A stretch of 64,000 bases of DNA from Oscarella lobularis (lineage: Eukaryota; Porifera; Homoscleromorpha; Homosclerophorida; Oscarellidae). This document shows positions 32,207-44,048 of this stretch, piece after piece (position 1 is the first letter of the stretch; every line of letters begins with the position of its first letter). The notes below the pieces were generated by a model that was not told the DNA's origin, did no database searches, and saw nothing but the letters and a program-made list of their open reading frames with translations. Where the stretch lies: the NCBI RefSeq assembly GCF_947507565.1, contig NC_089185.1, positions 1,984,001-2,048,000 of the forward strand, given 5' to 3'. The translations under genes and the position numbers were made by a program.

Positions 32207-33780
32207 ATTGGTCTTACTAATAGCTTTCCCTCTTTTTCTGAAAGTTCTCCTTCCCAGCGGTGAATATGCATCATGCCGCTGATATGGCCTCCCGTAGTGT
32301 GAAAGGGCAGGGAACTCCAAATTGAAAACTCCTATTAGAGACTCAGTTCCTAACTCTGACTTGAATATTAGTATTAGACAGCAGTCTCTGACTCCGGCTT
32401 GATTATTTCTGTTATATAAACAGTCGATGCCTAGCTCCAGCTTCATTATTTCTGTGTTGCAGTATTAGCGTTGGCATATTACCCATATTAACCTCTGGAG
32501 GACAGAACTTCCATCAATGAGAGCCGGAGTCAGATAAAAGGTCCTCAGATACCCAGTCCCTAGCTAACTCCGTCCCAATCAAATCTATTAGATACTCAGT
32601 CCCTAACTCCGGTTTTAATAAATAGATACTCTAGTAGTTTCTGATCGACTCTTGCTTGATTATTTCTGTTATCAAAACAGTCCCTAACTCCAGGTACTCG
32701 CCTCTAGGCACAAACACCCTGATAAATTATTAAAGGAGGGAAGGCTAGCAGTCAAGGTCTTACTAATAGCTTTCCCTCTTTTTCTAAAAGTTCTCCTTCC
32801 CAGCGGTGAATATGCATCATGCATATAGACCGCTTATATGGCCTCCCGTAGTGTGAGAAACGCATAGGGGAACAAAAAGAAGAAAGGACAGGGAACTCCA
32901 ATTTGACAGTTCCTATTAGACACTCAGTTCCTAACTCCGACTTGAATATTTCTATTAGAAATCAGTCTCTGACTCCTGCTTGAATATTCCTGTTATATAA
33001 ACAGTCGATTCCTTGCTCCAGCTGTGTTATTAGCGTTGGTTACACTACTGCATGCACTACGGGAAGGTCCACACGCATATTAACCTCTGGGGGAGAGAAC
33101 TTCCAGCAATGAGAGCCGGAGTCAGAAAAAAGAGACACGAACGTCCTCAGATATACATTCCCTATAACTCCGGCCCAATGAAGTCTATCAGATACTCAGT
33201 CCCCAACTCCAGCTTTATTCGATAGACACTCCAGTAGTCCCTAGCTTCATTATTTCTGTCACTAATACCGTCCCCTAACTCCAGGTACTCGTCTCCAGAC
33301 ACAATCACCCTGTCCATAAATCATTATAGGAGGGAAGGTCTCTACTTGACAATTCCTATTAGATACTCAGTTCCTAACCGCGACTTGACTATTTCTATTA
33401 GAAATCGGTGTCTGGCTCCGGATTCATTATTTCTGTTATCTAAACAGTCGATCCCTAACTCCAGCTTCAATCTGTGATATTAGCGTTGGTTACACAACGG
33501 CCTGCACTACGGGAAAGTCCATACGCATGTTTAACCTTTAACTTTCAGCAATGAGAGCCGGAGTCAGAAAAAAGGTCCTCAGATACCCAGTCCCTAACTC
33601 CGGCCCAATCAAATCTATCTCAGTCCCTAACTCCGGCTTCATTAAATAGATACTCCAGTAGTCCCTGACTCTAGCTCGATTATTTATTGTTATCAAAACA
33701 GTTCCTAACTCCAGGTACTCGCCTCAAGGCACAAACACCCGGATAAATTATTATAAGAGGGAAGGCCTCTGCTTGGAGAA
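32207..33780. repeat. Large tandem repeats, about 550-bp unit, three degenerate copies
   Basis: Blocks with GGTCTTACTAATAGCTTTCC recur at about 32207 and 32756, and a third partial block begins near 33340. Inside each, shorter units alternate (CTCAGTCCCTAACTCCGGCT, ACAGTCGATCCCTAACTCC). No coding frame is seen. It lies immediately behind the Helitron 3' termini, so it is probably the body of a non-autonomous Helitron expanded by tandem duplication. Confidence 0.65.
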
Positions 33781-35149
33781 AATCTAATTTTTGCGTATTT
33801 GTCACTACGACGGTCCTACAAAATAAGTAGCATTTTCCTGGTCGATTAAAAGCAAAACGGTGCAGTACCTATGAGCAGTCCAATTTTTATTAGAACCGGC
33901 TAAGTAAATAACTCGGTATTTATTACATGGTCGCATCCCTCTAAAAGGCAACGATGGGACACCGAGAAGCGCGGGGAGAGGGACATAAATAAATCGGCGA
34001 GAAAACGCGCCCAGAGGTGATGACGCAAAGAATGACGTCATCGCCACCCTAGACTAAAACAGACGAAACGAAACGCCACCGTCGCGCAACGCTATCGAAA
34101 GCATACTTCGAAGCGTTTCGAAGCTAAGAGCGGAACGACTTTGCGCGGTTGACGTCGTCAAACAGTCTTAGCTCTTCGCACCGCACGTGACGGTGACGTC
34201 GAGTGACGTCGTGCGCGGGATCCCGGGGACCCCGACGAAGACGCTTCTATAGAAATGTCACGATTTTCGTCGCACGGCGGCGGAAGCGGTTCGCGCACGG
34301 CCGTCGCGCGCCCGAACGAAGAAATTTGAAGCGAAGCTTAGAGTTACTCGCGCCGTATTTAACGCGCGGTAGGCCGTGACGTCTTTTTCATCTTAGTAGT
34401 GTAGACAGGCATGTCTTCCGCTCTAGAAGACGAAATCGTATTTGTGTACCCGCTCTCGCTAATGAAGACGAACCAAGAGCAAAAGTAGACGATGCGTCCT
34501 AGTTGGTTTTACGGGTGTAAGTAAATCTGGGCTAAATGACCCGGCATGTCCTGCAAGTCAAAGTTGTTTCGTTTCCGGAAGAGAGTTGATTGCTGGAGTT
34601 GTGCTACGATATTGTCATTCAAGTGGAGGCAACACCCGCTCCCGCCTAGGTTAATGGATGGTTAAGTCGACCATGAAGACGTACTTGTGCTGGTCGTGTC
34701 AGCGACTATTGGTAGACTGTCTCGGATTCCATTGATGAACACTATGGATTAATGGATTAGTAGAAACAAACTGCAGTTTGCGGTACCCGCCCACTTTATC
34801 CAATCGATGCGCAAGGTAAACCTGCTCGAAAGATCTGTTTTGTATCCCGCCGACCGTCATTCACTTGCCCGCCACTCGAAACCCGCCGTAGGTGCTTTGA
34901 TTGCATACCTATTTTGCAGCGTTACGTTATTACGTTACTATGTAATCACTAACCCTAAAGTATTGGACGAGAAAGGAGCTCTTCCGCTAAGATTCGTGTT
35001 TGAAGTGAGTGGCTCAGTCATTTGGAGGACTATCTATGATATCGATAAATTAACTGCAAAAAGTGATAGCCTTTCATTGAGAGGTAAGGTAATTTTATAT
35101 TCGAAGAGTAATTTAGGCTGCACCCGATAACCTGATCCGAATTACGCCT
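33781..35149. other. CpG-rich region with a short frame; no confirmed gene
   Basis: 34050-34400 is CpG-rich and promoter-like. It is followed by an ATG at 34411 opening a 25-codon frame (MSSALEDEIVFVYPLSLMK). This could be a first exon whose downstream part was lost, but no splice donor is convincing. A 107-codon frame at 34807-35130 has no recognisable family. Confidence 0.3.
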
Positions 35150-35933
35150 ATCGAAATGCGTTCAGACGGATCGAATAGAGAACGCCGGAAAAAAACGTTA
35201 GATAGGATCGAGAAGCGTTCGAACGTACGAATATCGCTTCCGATGAAGCGATGCAACTGGTTCGACGTGCGAAAATGCAGGAAGAAAGGCCAGGGAGGTG
35301 AGAAGAGCGGTCGAAACTGGTTCATCACGTGACCGACAGCATCCAAGATGGCGCGGGCTGTTCGCGATGACGTCAGTGACGAAAACGGACCGAGAAAGCG
35401 ATTTCGGGACTTCGCGAAAGGAAAAAAGGCTTCGCGGCATCGAAAAATCGCCTTCGGAAGTGAGAACGACTCGCGAAAGTGAGCGATTTCGAAGAAAAAA
35501 GACGATTTCCCTAAAAGGGGCCTCGATAACGATCAAAAGTGGAAGGGTATTCGGGAAGACGTAGAAAAGCGACCGAATTCGTCAAGAAAGTCGTCCGCTC
35601 GCGTTTCGAAATCGATCGATGTCGAGAATCGTAGAAAAGGCTGCTTGGCGGGCGTTTTCGGCGCTATTCGACGATGGAAAACGCTTCGAAGCGACGAATA
35701 AGAGCTCTCAGAACTTCGAACGAAGCGAAACGTCGCCCGAATCGCTCGAAAAACGACGATTTTCGAAAGGGGCCCCGACGCGAAAAAAGGCCCAAACATT
35801 ATCTTGATTTTTTCGCAGAGCTCGAAAATTCGTCGAAAATCGGCTTCCGACGCGAAACGGCGGAGGAGATCGTGGACAAAGTCGTCACGTGACCCTTCGC
35901 CCAAGATGGCGCGTATGCTCATAGTGGTGGAGA
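35150..35933 (-). repeat. Inverted copy of the RPA-gene leader sequence
   Basis: Read on the minus strand, about 35600-35920 closely matches 51310-51640, the GC-rich leader of the second RPA-like gene, including the shared blocks CATACGCGCCATCTTGG and CGCGTCGGAAGCCGATTTTC. Open frames on both strands come from simple TTCGAAAATCGTCG-like composition. It is probably the promoter end of a lost RPA-like paralogue, cut by a Helitron at 35934. Confidence 0.6.
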
Positions 35934-36365
35934 CTAGCTGACTACCCGGCTTCGCCCGGGTGTTGTTTTAAATTTATTACTTACTTACCTACTGGCGTAC
36001 GTGTCGGCGTTACCCAGGCCACACCACGGGGAGGTCCGTACGCCACGTGGCCCAAAAATGTTGGCCTCTTTCGAGGCGTAGGATAAAGTTGCGGTTAGGG
36101 AAGGGGGAAGGTGGGGCTAAAGCACTTCGTGATAGACTACGTTAGCTGTTTTTGGAGATTCTGTCAGGACGTACAAATTCGTAGGAGAACTTACACGCGA
36201 GCAGGCTACGTAGAATTGGCCGTGAGCAAAGCATTTGGTCTGAAGACTGAGACCTACCGTCTTCAATGTCTGTCCCTGCGATTTGTTTATCGTCATTGCA
36301 AAGGACAGTCTTACTGGAAACTGCAGTCTCTTAACATGCGCTATGAACTTACACCTGCGTAAAAT
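35934..36365 (-). mobile_element. Helitron 3' end with helicase C-terminal fragment
   Basis: The plus strand begins CTAGCTGACTACCCGGCTTC GCCCGGG (35934-35960), a 3' hairpin plus CTAG in minus orientation. About 150 bp inward the minus strand reads LQFPVRLSFAMTINKSQGQT, CFAHGQFYVACSRVSS and ANVVYHEVL, the end of a Helitron PIF1-type helicase. Terminus and helicase lie in the orientation and order expected. The 5' part is missing. Confidence 0.8.
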
Positions 36366-36936
36366 GCTGTCTTCTAAACATTGTCACAAATTCCCTTCTC
36401 CGTAAGCAGAAGAATTCAAATGTTTGATTCCGCTTTCTTAATTCAGACACAATTCGATTCTAGGTAATTTCGCTGCACGTTCTTCGATATCGGTGTCCTC
36501 ACGTGTTTCAGGCACTGGTTCGGGTTCAGCAACTGTTTCAGGCTCACGTTCGGCTTGTAGCCTCGTTCCCAGACCCTCCCTCGCTCGTTCCGGATGCTCC
36601 TTTTTGGCGAAAGAGGTTCTGGGATGGTTTTGCCCATTCCACGCCCATGCGCTTACGCATTATGACGTGGGGGAACAATAGGGTTTGCGAAGAGCAATAC
36701 ACTCCGGTACTTGCCCAAGACGAGTTAGTTGGCTAAAATCACCTACTCTGATCGTTCAGGCCATCGTTTGCGAGCCGTACGCTGCTTCTCCTTTTAGCGG
36801 GTCTTTCCTAGGGAATTAATTCTTATCCGGAGACATACTGGTTCCGAACACGTTTTTAGCGGGTACTTCGAATGGCTTGTCAAGTTGTGGCGTCGATAGA
36901 TAGTGGACCTGCTCCGGAATGAGCGACAAAGTTCCC
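36366..36936. other. No gene recognised
   Basis: Short frames only. One contains CSLVPRPSLA, a peptide I associate with translated dispersed repeats rather than genes. Confidence 0.35.
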
Positions 36937-36951
36937 CTCGGAGCGTGTCAC

Positions 36952-37163
36952 CGTAGATCTGAAAGACCGTCTAGGCTACAGTCGCCTTCGCCCTGGCCAA
37001 CTCAAAGCTGCAACAGCTGTACTCAACGACAACGACATCGTAGTGACAATGGCCACTTTTGCAGGAAAATCTCTCTTCTACGTCCCGCCCTGCGTCTGTC
37101 TGAGTGAAATAATCCTAGTAATCAATTCACTTATTTCTCTAATGGAGGATTTAGTGAGATTAC
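36952..37163 (+). pseudogene. RecQ-like helicase, N-terminal fragment
   Basis: The frame reads LGYSRLRPGQLKAATAVLND, then a degenerate Walker A (TMATFAGKSLFYVPP, where RecQ proteins have TGxGKS) and VINSLISLMEDLV. This corresponds to RecQ motifs 0, I and Ia. The match stops at about 37163 and the C-terminal part is at 43.3-44.0 kb on the same strand, so one RecQ-like gene was probably split by later insertions. Confidence 0.65.
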
Positions 37164-37829
37164 AGTGGCGTAAACAGTGGTTGGGCCCGGGTGGGCAAGG
37201 CTCACCCAAAAATTTTCAAAGTATAAATGGAAAATGAAGGTATTCACCTGTTATAATCTGAATGGAAAATTCTGCTATTATTTCGTCTAAGTTAACGTTG
37301 TAGCTATAACCAGCGTGCAAATACTTCTTTGTGATGATACATTTGAGCAATTTAATTTTTTATAAACCACGCCCACATACCTAAAGCGCCAGGGGCCAAG
37401 CCACCAAACCCCTTCTGCCCACCCTCAAATAATTGTCTGCTTAGGCCACTGAGTGAGAACATAGTTGTTTCAAGATATTGGCTGTATGTCACTGTTGCTT
37501 CTGCGGTGGAGTAAACGACGTATTTCTTGCGCAAGAATTTCTTCTGATCATGACGAAATATTAGCGCAGAAGTTTTCAGATAGGAGATTGAAACTCGATA
37601 GGTCCAATATAAGTGAACCGTTTCTGTGATTGACTCCTTTCGCCTTTGTGTTCTCATCAACCGAATCTATAGCTTACAAATTTTGGCGAAATTACGTCAA
37701 AAAGTGCGCAGAGAGCACTTTTCATTAACACCTGTGGACGAGGCTTATTGCGTGCGTCTGTTGGGAGATTGCTTGAGAGTCTCATATCTGGAAATTTTCT
37801 ATCTTCGCACCGTAATTCCGTCCGTTCCT
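37164..37829. other. Disrupted sequence between RecQ parts
   Basis: No family recognised. The right part (37640-37829) continues, across the integrase/HECT element, with the minus-strand frame at 43017-43290 (PEIIFQALLSLDATEDVAS), so that element landed inside some older coding sequence. Confidence 0.35.
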
Positions 37830-37835
37830 GTAATG
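37830..37835. repeat. Target-site duplication GTAATG, left
   Basis: Exact partner of 43011-43016; the flanking bases beyond it differ. Confidence 0.8.
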
Positions 37836-38159
37836 TATGAAGCGCCGATAGGGACAAAAGCAAATAAGAGCAGATGTAGGATATATAAGACCAACGGAAG
37901 GATATATAGGACTAAGGGCAAGATATATAAGACCAACGGAAGGATATATAGGACTAAGGGCAAGATATATAAGACAAACGGAAGGATATATAGGACTAAG
38001 GGCAAGATATATAAGACCAACGGAAGGATATATAGGGCAAGATGTATAAGACCAACAGAAGGATATATAGGACCAAGGGCAAGATGTATAAGACCAACAG
38101 AAGTATATGTACGGAAGGGTATGTCTAGCACGCCCCGGGAAACACGCAAACACCAATCA
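37836..38159 (+). repeat. Left terminal inverted repeat with minisatellite
   Basis: It begins TATGAAGCGC, then AAATAAGAGCAGATGTAGG, then about eight units alternating ATATATAAGACCAACGGAAG and ATATATAGGACTAAGGGCAAG. It ends in CACGCCCCGGGAAACACGC before unique sequence. Confidence 0.85.
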
Positions 38160-38318
38160 TGACAACTGAACACAGTCACTAAATGTCCTTTCGGCTATTG
38201 GTAGCCTACAACGAAGTTGCGTGCTTCAACGTATTGAATGCAGCCGTAAGCACCATCTTCGGCAAGTGGATCGAATCTTCGTCTGAGTTCATCTGCAGTC
38301 TGCCTGGAAAGTTCCACT

Positions 38319-39860
38319 TCAATTTCCGGCACAACCACTCTCCGTGTCCTCGTCTTCTGACAAATCGATGTCAGCGTCTTCATCCTGTCCGTAATCCGCT
38401 CCAACGGTTTGCAAATCGGCATCAGACGTAATCATTCTCGTTAGCCACAACTGTCGTGGCGACCTACCCCTTTCTTTAGCGATTGCGTGATTGTTCCACA
38501 GAGACGTGAATCCTTTCAACGCCTCATTGATTCTAGGAAAAAAGACGTATTTTAGGCAGAATAAATCGATGTCGCTCAAGACGTCAAGATGTCCCATATT
38601 TTCGAGGTGATAAAAAAGGCTGCGAAATCGGTCGATTACAATTCGCCGAACTTCAACCCACATGCGCTCAATACGCTGATTGCGAACGCTGGATCCAACT
38701 ATAACGGAGCTTCGATTCAACCCTCTTTGATCCAGCATGTACTTGGCGACTTCAACGTTTTCACCACCCCTGTCACATCTCACTCGCGAAGGCACTCCGT
38801 ACTCGGCTGTAGCTCCTCGGAAAAAACGTAGTACTGTCGCTGCTTTATTGTTGTCTGCGCATTCCATGTACCTGATCAAGCGACTATATCCGTCGACGCA
38901 TCCGTGAATTACAAACTTCCACCGAATGAGCTTATGATTGCCGTCGAAATGCCTATACGAGATTGGCAGTGAATGCAATGCCTACGTAACAGGCCAACAT
39001 GCGTAATTACCACAAGGCGTTTGGTCCTGCAACGGAATATCTTCTTCTCACAATTGCCACTGAACGTCGCAAAGCTCGGTGTATTGGATCGATTCGCGGA
39101 GCGACTGCCTGATTTGTCGCCGAGGAAAGCGCAAGCCTCTGCTCACAAGCAGTCCTCTAACGTATCTTTCTCCCGCAGTGGGGAAATCCTTCAAAATGTT
39201 CGAAATGATGTCGTCCAGTTCTTCATCATCAGCGAGAGTGTACTGTTCACTTCCAATAGGAAGACTTTGTCGTAGCCTTTCACGTCTGAGAGTTCTTGTA
39301 GACACTCCGAGGGCTGAAGCAAAGCTACTCCACGTCCCCATTATACATTGGAGTTGTTGAATGTCGACCCCGCCGAGGTCAAAAGAAGGTCGTCCTCCGG
39401 TCTCATTTAATTCTAGTGCATGGCCAATACTTCCCAGCCCGTCTTCCTCGTGTGGATCGTCTTCAGCCAGCTCATCCAGCCGATTCTCACATGAGGCGAT
39501 GCATCCCGTAACACTCTGCCGCATCCGACGAAAAAGAGCGCCTAATTTGTCCGAGTCGCATCGACCATGCATCAATCCTACACCACATTTTCGATACATC
39601 ACAAGTCGCTGCGTTCATGGTTCACCTAGCACAGCTGCAGCGTTCCCAAGTTTTGAAAGAGCCGTGCTCAACGATCCCGCATGACAGGATAAGAAAGCGG
39701 TATTCCCCTCGTCGAGGAGGGAAGGCAGGGAAAGGATGAAATCGCTAGCAGTAGCCATTACTCGAGCAGCACGAGCCCGTATATGAACGAATGGACGGAA
39801 GGACCCTGATGTACAATGTACCCAATTGCACGACGACGTTGGGCACTTATATACCACTCT
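38319..39860 (-). CDS. Integrase-core transposase of the 5.2-kb element
   Basis: The upstream exon (39048-39602) reads [38 protein letters not shown] (helix-turn-helix-like) and [16 protein letters not shown]. The main exon (38319-38978) reads [20 protein letters not shown] with the first Asp, [20 protein letters not shown] with the second Asp, and [13 protein letters not shown] with the Glu, then [20 protein letters not shown] and an acidic tail. This is the full order of a DDE integrase core found in many invertebrates. A very short gap (about 29 bp, GTAATTACG...GTAG) separates the exons. A frame at 39615-39857 may be an N-terminal exon. No stop interrupts the two main exons, so this gene could be functional. 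It is a different subfamily from copies A-C. Confidence 0.75.
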
Positions 39861-40081
39861 GCTTTAATAAAACGTCTGAACAACTAGTAGTCACAGAAAA
39901 GTGACCAATTGAACACAGGGCTTTCCAAAGTAAGCACCAACACAAAACAAAGCCTTTTAATTAAAGCTAATAACATCAATGATCATTGAAGCGCAAAAAA
40001 CGCTGACACAAATTTGTACCGAACACTGTCCTTACGCCTTAAGATGCCGATTGCATTAGTTAAACCGAGGGTTGTCCTTCG

Positions 40082-42650
40082 TTAAACAGAGTTGAATCCG
40101 TGCGCGTTCAAAATTCCGTATGCAAAGTCGTCTTTGAACGCGTCGTAGTCGACATTATTTCGGCGCGTGAAAACGATTTTCATAGTGCAAGTAGACGCCG
40201 TCAAACAACGCTTTTCACTAGTAGCGTCGAGATCGAAAGCTAACGTGGGCTTAGTGTAAAAGCCGACGACCGGAACGTTTTGTGCGCCGGTAGCGAACTC
40301 CATAATGTGTTGCAGTGTTAGAAGTTCCGTACCAGCAAAAATTTCTAAACATTTAACATTGCGAATGATGTACTCTAGCCATAGCAATAGACCTTTATTC
40401 GCGACATCTTTGATGAAATCATTCCAATTCATAACGATAGCCTCTTCTATCATTCGAGTGTTTGAACCACTCTCCGAAAGGACAGGCTCAAAGAGATCTA
40501 GAACAAAGTCGGCAGTGAGTTCGCGAGGCTTTCTAAAGACGAGAAGATGAAATCCCAAACTGGGGTTTTCGCGGAGAAATGCCAAAAATCCGCAGCACTG
40601 CAAGCCCTCGGCGAACTTGTCCATTTCAGCCTTTCGGCTGAAGAAGACCTAAATGGCTTCGTTGAAAATATGTGACGTAGTACAGATGTCTAACTGACGT
40701 TGTTCTTGGCCGCAGCTGAAACAAGGGCGTCTCTGTCTTTGAGAGTAAATTTCTGGGCTGGTTTCCCAAAGCCCATGTCGAAACGAAAGTCGAACAGTTC
40801 GTCGCCAACGATAGATCTCACGTCGTCATCACATTTTGCTTCGTTCAACTGCCGTAAAAAATGACAAAGTACAATCAATTTCAGATCAAGTACGTACTTC
40901 CGTCAGGCAATTGAACAGCGTAGAATCGCAGACTTCTTTGACGGAAAGGCTGCAAAGACCGTAGATCATGTAACGCACGAAAGACCTAGTTAGGCAATGC
41001 TTCAATGTAGTAGCGTATGGGTAGGTAACTTACGTAGCAAAAACAGACGGACATGGACCTTCCTGCAAAATGGACAATGCCACCATCATTCCAAGGAAAT
41101 AGTATTTTTCTTCAATGACATTTTTGGACTTTTCGCTGGTATTAGATGACCGGCTTTGCCACAAACCAATGGACCGTCAAGGAGTTGCTGAAGAACTCTT
41201 GTTAGGAAGTCGCGTCGTGGCCCCCCGTCATCGGCACCACACTCCCTACGAATCGAACTTTAAGAGGAACTTTTCCGGTCATTCGATGTCATTTGAACGC
41301 TCGCATTGCGTCGGAAACCAAGTGTTGGCGGCGGACATCTATCCGATCGAAGTCCTTGGGATCAAAAGCACTAGTGCTGTACATAGCCCCGAAGTTGCTA
41401 TGTATAAACTCTTGAAGGCGAAACATGTTCAGCTCCTCATTCACTCTACGGACGGCATTACAACAACGTTGGCTCGCGTGGGCTACACTAGTCTATCATA
41501 CTTTGTGTCAGCCGCTGCAAGGCTTTCATCAATAGCATTGGCGATCTTTTCCTCCTCCTCTCCCATTTTTCCGCCTACGCCATCAGAATCAGACGAAGAA
41601 ATAGAAATAACAGCGCACGATGTGTACGATCTGGTTTATACGTTATAATCAACGTCATATATTCCGATGTTCTTCCTACTTGTAAGACGAAGTCACGTTT
41701 TCTGTAGTCTTCTCCGTCTTCGGCTTATCCTCCTTTCGTACTTTACGTCGTTTCAGTCGTGGAGACGACGATGAGGGCGTAGCTGGAGGGCGCTGGCGAA
41801 CAACTTCGGCTTCAAAATGTGCCCCCTTAGCGTCTTCAAGTGTGTCCTAGGGTAGCAATGCAACAACATGAAATGTCACACATATCTAAAAACCAACATC
41901 AACACCTCATCATCCAGATCTCGTTCAGGAATGACGTTAATAATCTTTTGCTTGAACAACTTTCGCACTGTTTCTCCACCCAATTGTCGTCCTTTGGGAA
42001 GTTTTGGCCTGATGAGCTCAAGACCAACGGCCATGTGGAGTTCAATGCTAAAAAAGTAATTTACGTACTCAATAGTCAATGTATGTGCTCATTACCCAAC
42101 GTCATCGTACTCCAATTTCTCAAGAAATTCGTCTTTGATTCTTCCAATTAGTTCCGTTTGTCCATGCCGTATCGATTTCAAAAAGATTTAGAATGAATCC
42201 TTGTCGATGAAGCTCTGCTCGTTTCGAGCTTGTTGGCACAGTGCGATCAGTGTGACTTCGTAGAAGAACGATGTCTTTTGCGAATATGACGGAGGACGAA
42301 CGTCTTTTCGCTTTGTTGAGCGCTGGGTGCCCCTCTTGCTTGATTGGCTTGACGTCGAACGGCTTGACGTCGAGCTGCCGCGGACTGTCTTTCCACGCCA
42401 TACCGAAGCTAGCTCCGCGTCTGTTGTATCAAATACTTGCCGTCGCCGTTCAGAAGACGCGTTAGAAGTCGCGTTCGAGCCATCTTGAGTCGCGTTAGAG
42501 CCATCTCGAGTCTTCTCGACGATTTCTGCGAAACGAGGGTGTCGAACGATTGCATTTGCCCACGCGTCATGATCGGGGTTCCTCTGCGCTATCTGCAAGC
42601 CTGGAATTTCTTTGGGAAAGAAAGAACCATGGAATAGCGTGCTCTACGAA
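40082..42650 (-). pseudogene. HECT-type E3-ligase-like gene (G2E3-like), multi-exon
   Basis: From right to left: a Ser/Thr-rich N-terminal exon, then VPTSSKRAELHRQGF, then LELIRPKLPKGRQLGGETV and FKQKIINVIPERDLDDE. The HECT N-lobe reads GADDGGPRRDFLTRVL and KYYFLGMMVALSILQEGPCP. The C-lobe reads IMEFATGAQNVPVVGFYTKP and STCTMKIVFTRRNNVDYDAF up to GFNSV. HECT ligases accept ubiquitin on a Cys in the C-lobe, and a Cys is present in STCTM. Several short introns fit (for example the one after SVFAT). At least two single-base frame breaks (near 41240 and 41115) suggest decay or sequence error. Such G2E3-like genes are scattered in fish and invertebrate repeats; here one lies between transposon termini. 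Confidence 0.65.
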
Positions 42651-42696
42651 AAGCATGTGGGTGTAATAAAATACGTAATCACTATCACGAAGGTGC

Positions 42697-43010
42697 GTGA
42701 TTGGTTGGCCGTGTTTGCGTGTTTCCAGGGGCGTGACTAGATACTCAAATGCCTTTGGTACTATATACACTAACGTTGGTATATATCTTTCCGTTGGTCT
42801 TATATATTTCTTTCTGTCGGTCTTATATATCTTGCCCTATATATCCTTCCGTTGGTCTTATATATCCTTCCGTTGGTCTTATATATCCTTCCGTTGGTCT
42901 TATATATCTTTCCGTTTGTCTTATATATCTTGCCCTTAGTCCTATATATCCTTCCGTTGGTCTTATATATCCTACATCTGCTCTTATTTAATTTTGTCCC
43001 GCGCTTCATA
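42697..43010 (-). repeat. Right terminal inverted repeat with minisatellite
   Basis: Reverse complement of the left terminus with the same edge sequences. The unit order differs, so the arrays have diverged or exchanged units independently. Confidence 0.85.
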
Positions 43011-43016
43011 GTAATG
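43011..43016. repeat. Target-site duplication GTAATG, right
   Basis: Exact partner of 37830-37835. Confidence 0.8.
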
Positions 43017-43329
43017 CTCCTGACAACAACATTTCTGCCGTTTCTTGAAAAGCTTGTCTGCCACGAATCTGGCATCCATATGAGAAGATTTCTTTTGAGC
43101 AGACGCAACATCTTCTGTTGCGTCCAGAGAAAGCAGGGCCTGGAAAATGATCTCAGGAGCGTGGTAAATGCCGTGATACTCGCAGAATTTGCGAAGATGA
43201 TTCCATTAACGCTGACTTTTGCATTGACAAAGGTTGTCTGATACACCCACTTGTACGGCAAAGTTAGTGACGTGGAAGGTATTAAAAAGGGATAGATTGG
43301 CATGTATCATGCCTCAATGAGCGGTGCCG

Positions 43330-44045
43330 AGAAGACGCAGAGGCCGGAGCAGTTTCATAGTGGATCTATCCGGCTCTTAATTGCTGCATGCGCATTTTGG
43401 AATTGGGTTCGACGTTCTAGACATTGAGACAGTCCCGCTGTACTTCTGTCTTTCTGACGGGCTTATGTTCAGTCAAAACTCAGGGCGCGTAAGAAGAAAT
43501 CCCGACATTCAAGCCACTTGCACATTGATGTACTGCAAATTGGAGCTAGGGCAAGGCAGACAGGAACATGATAATTTGCTCGGAGGAGGCCTGTGTTAGG
43601 GAAGTCCTATTTGGAAACGTTTTTTTCTCGGAAGAGGCTCTTACATCCATCGAAGATGACGACTGTTTTTCAATCTGTTCCCAAGGAGATGTTACCGAAA
43701 AAAGAACTGAAAGAAGGAGAAGTCGTGACTGCCAGTCTGGAATGCGATCATATCGTCGAGTCGCCGCTCGGGACAAAAGAGCCCTCAGGAAAGAACTCTC
43801 ATTTCGAGAGAGATTTCGCAACTCCGGTTGCTACCTCATGCGCAGTCTCGATAGAATTTTACCTACACTTTTTACTTGAGAGAATTGCAAAGAATATCTC
43901 AGGCATATCATCTACAGATGATCTGATAGCGTTGTCTGTGCCTCAAGAATTTGCCCAGGAATTGATAGGCATTTGTCAAAAATTTCTGTCAGATCTGTGT
44001 GACAGTAGACAAACAAATCTACACGATCTTTCCAATATATTTTGA
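43330..44045 (+). pseudogene. RecQ-like helicase, C-terminal part (second locus)
   Basis: It reads ACAFGIGFDVLDIETVPLYF (motif V-like) and FSQNSGRVRRN (a degraded motif VI), then in another frame MIICSEEACVREVLF, parallel to CSGEQCLREV at 5.5 kb. It ends with ISSTDDLIALSVPQEFAQEL, parallel to FSELLALSVPLEFAEEV. The order and spacing match the 5-6 kb copy. Frame breaks are frequent. Confidence 0.65.
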
Positions 44046-44048
44046 TTT

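Larger units (their letters stand above)
37836..43010 (-). mobile_element. Integrase/HECT DNA transposon, 5,175 bp, complete ends
   Basis: The termini are inverted copies beginning TATGAAGCGC, each about 315-325 bp and mostly made of a 28-bp-type minisatellite (37836-38159 and 42697-43010). Identical 6-bp direct repeats GTAATG lie outside at 37830-37835 and 43011-43016. Two genes lie inside, both on the minus strand: an integrase-core gene (38319-39860) and a HECT-type ubiquitin-ligase-like gene (40082-42650). A 6-bp duplication with an rve-type integrase resembles Polintons, but the element is far smaller and has no polymerase, ATPase or capsid genes. I know no named family with this content. 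Confidence 0.85.

Noticed and set aside
36493..36681. A small gene containing CSLVPRPSLA
   Set aside because: That peptide is a known kind of translated dispersed repeat, and no other support exists.
37860..38120. Regularly spaced ATATATAAGACC repeats, CRISPR-like at first sight
   Set aside because: Units are contiguous and mirrored at 42.77-42.99 kb, which makes them part of transposon termini.
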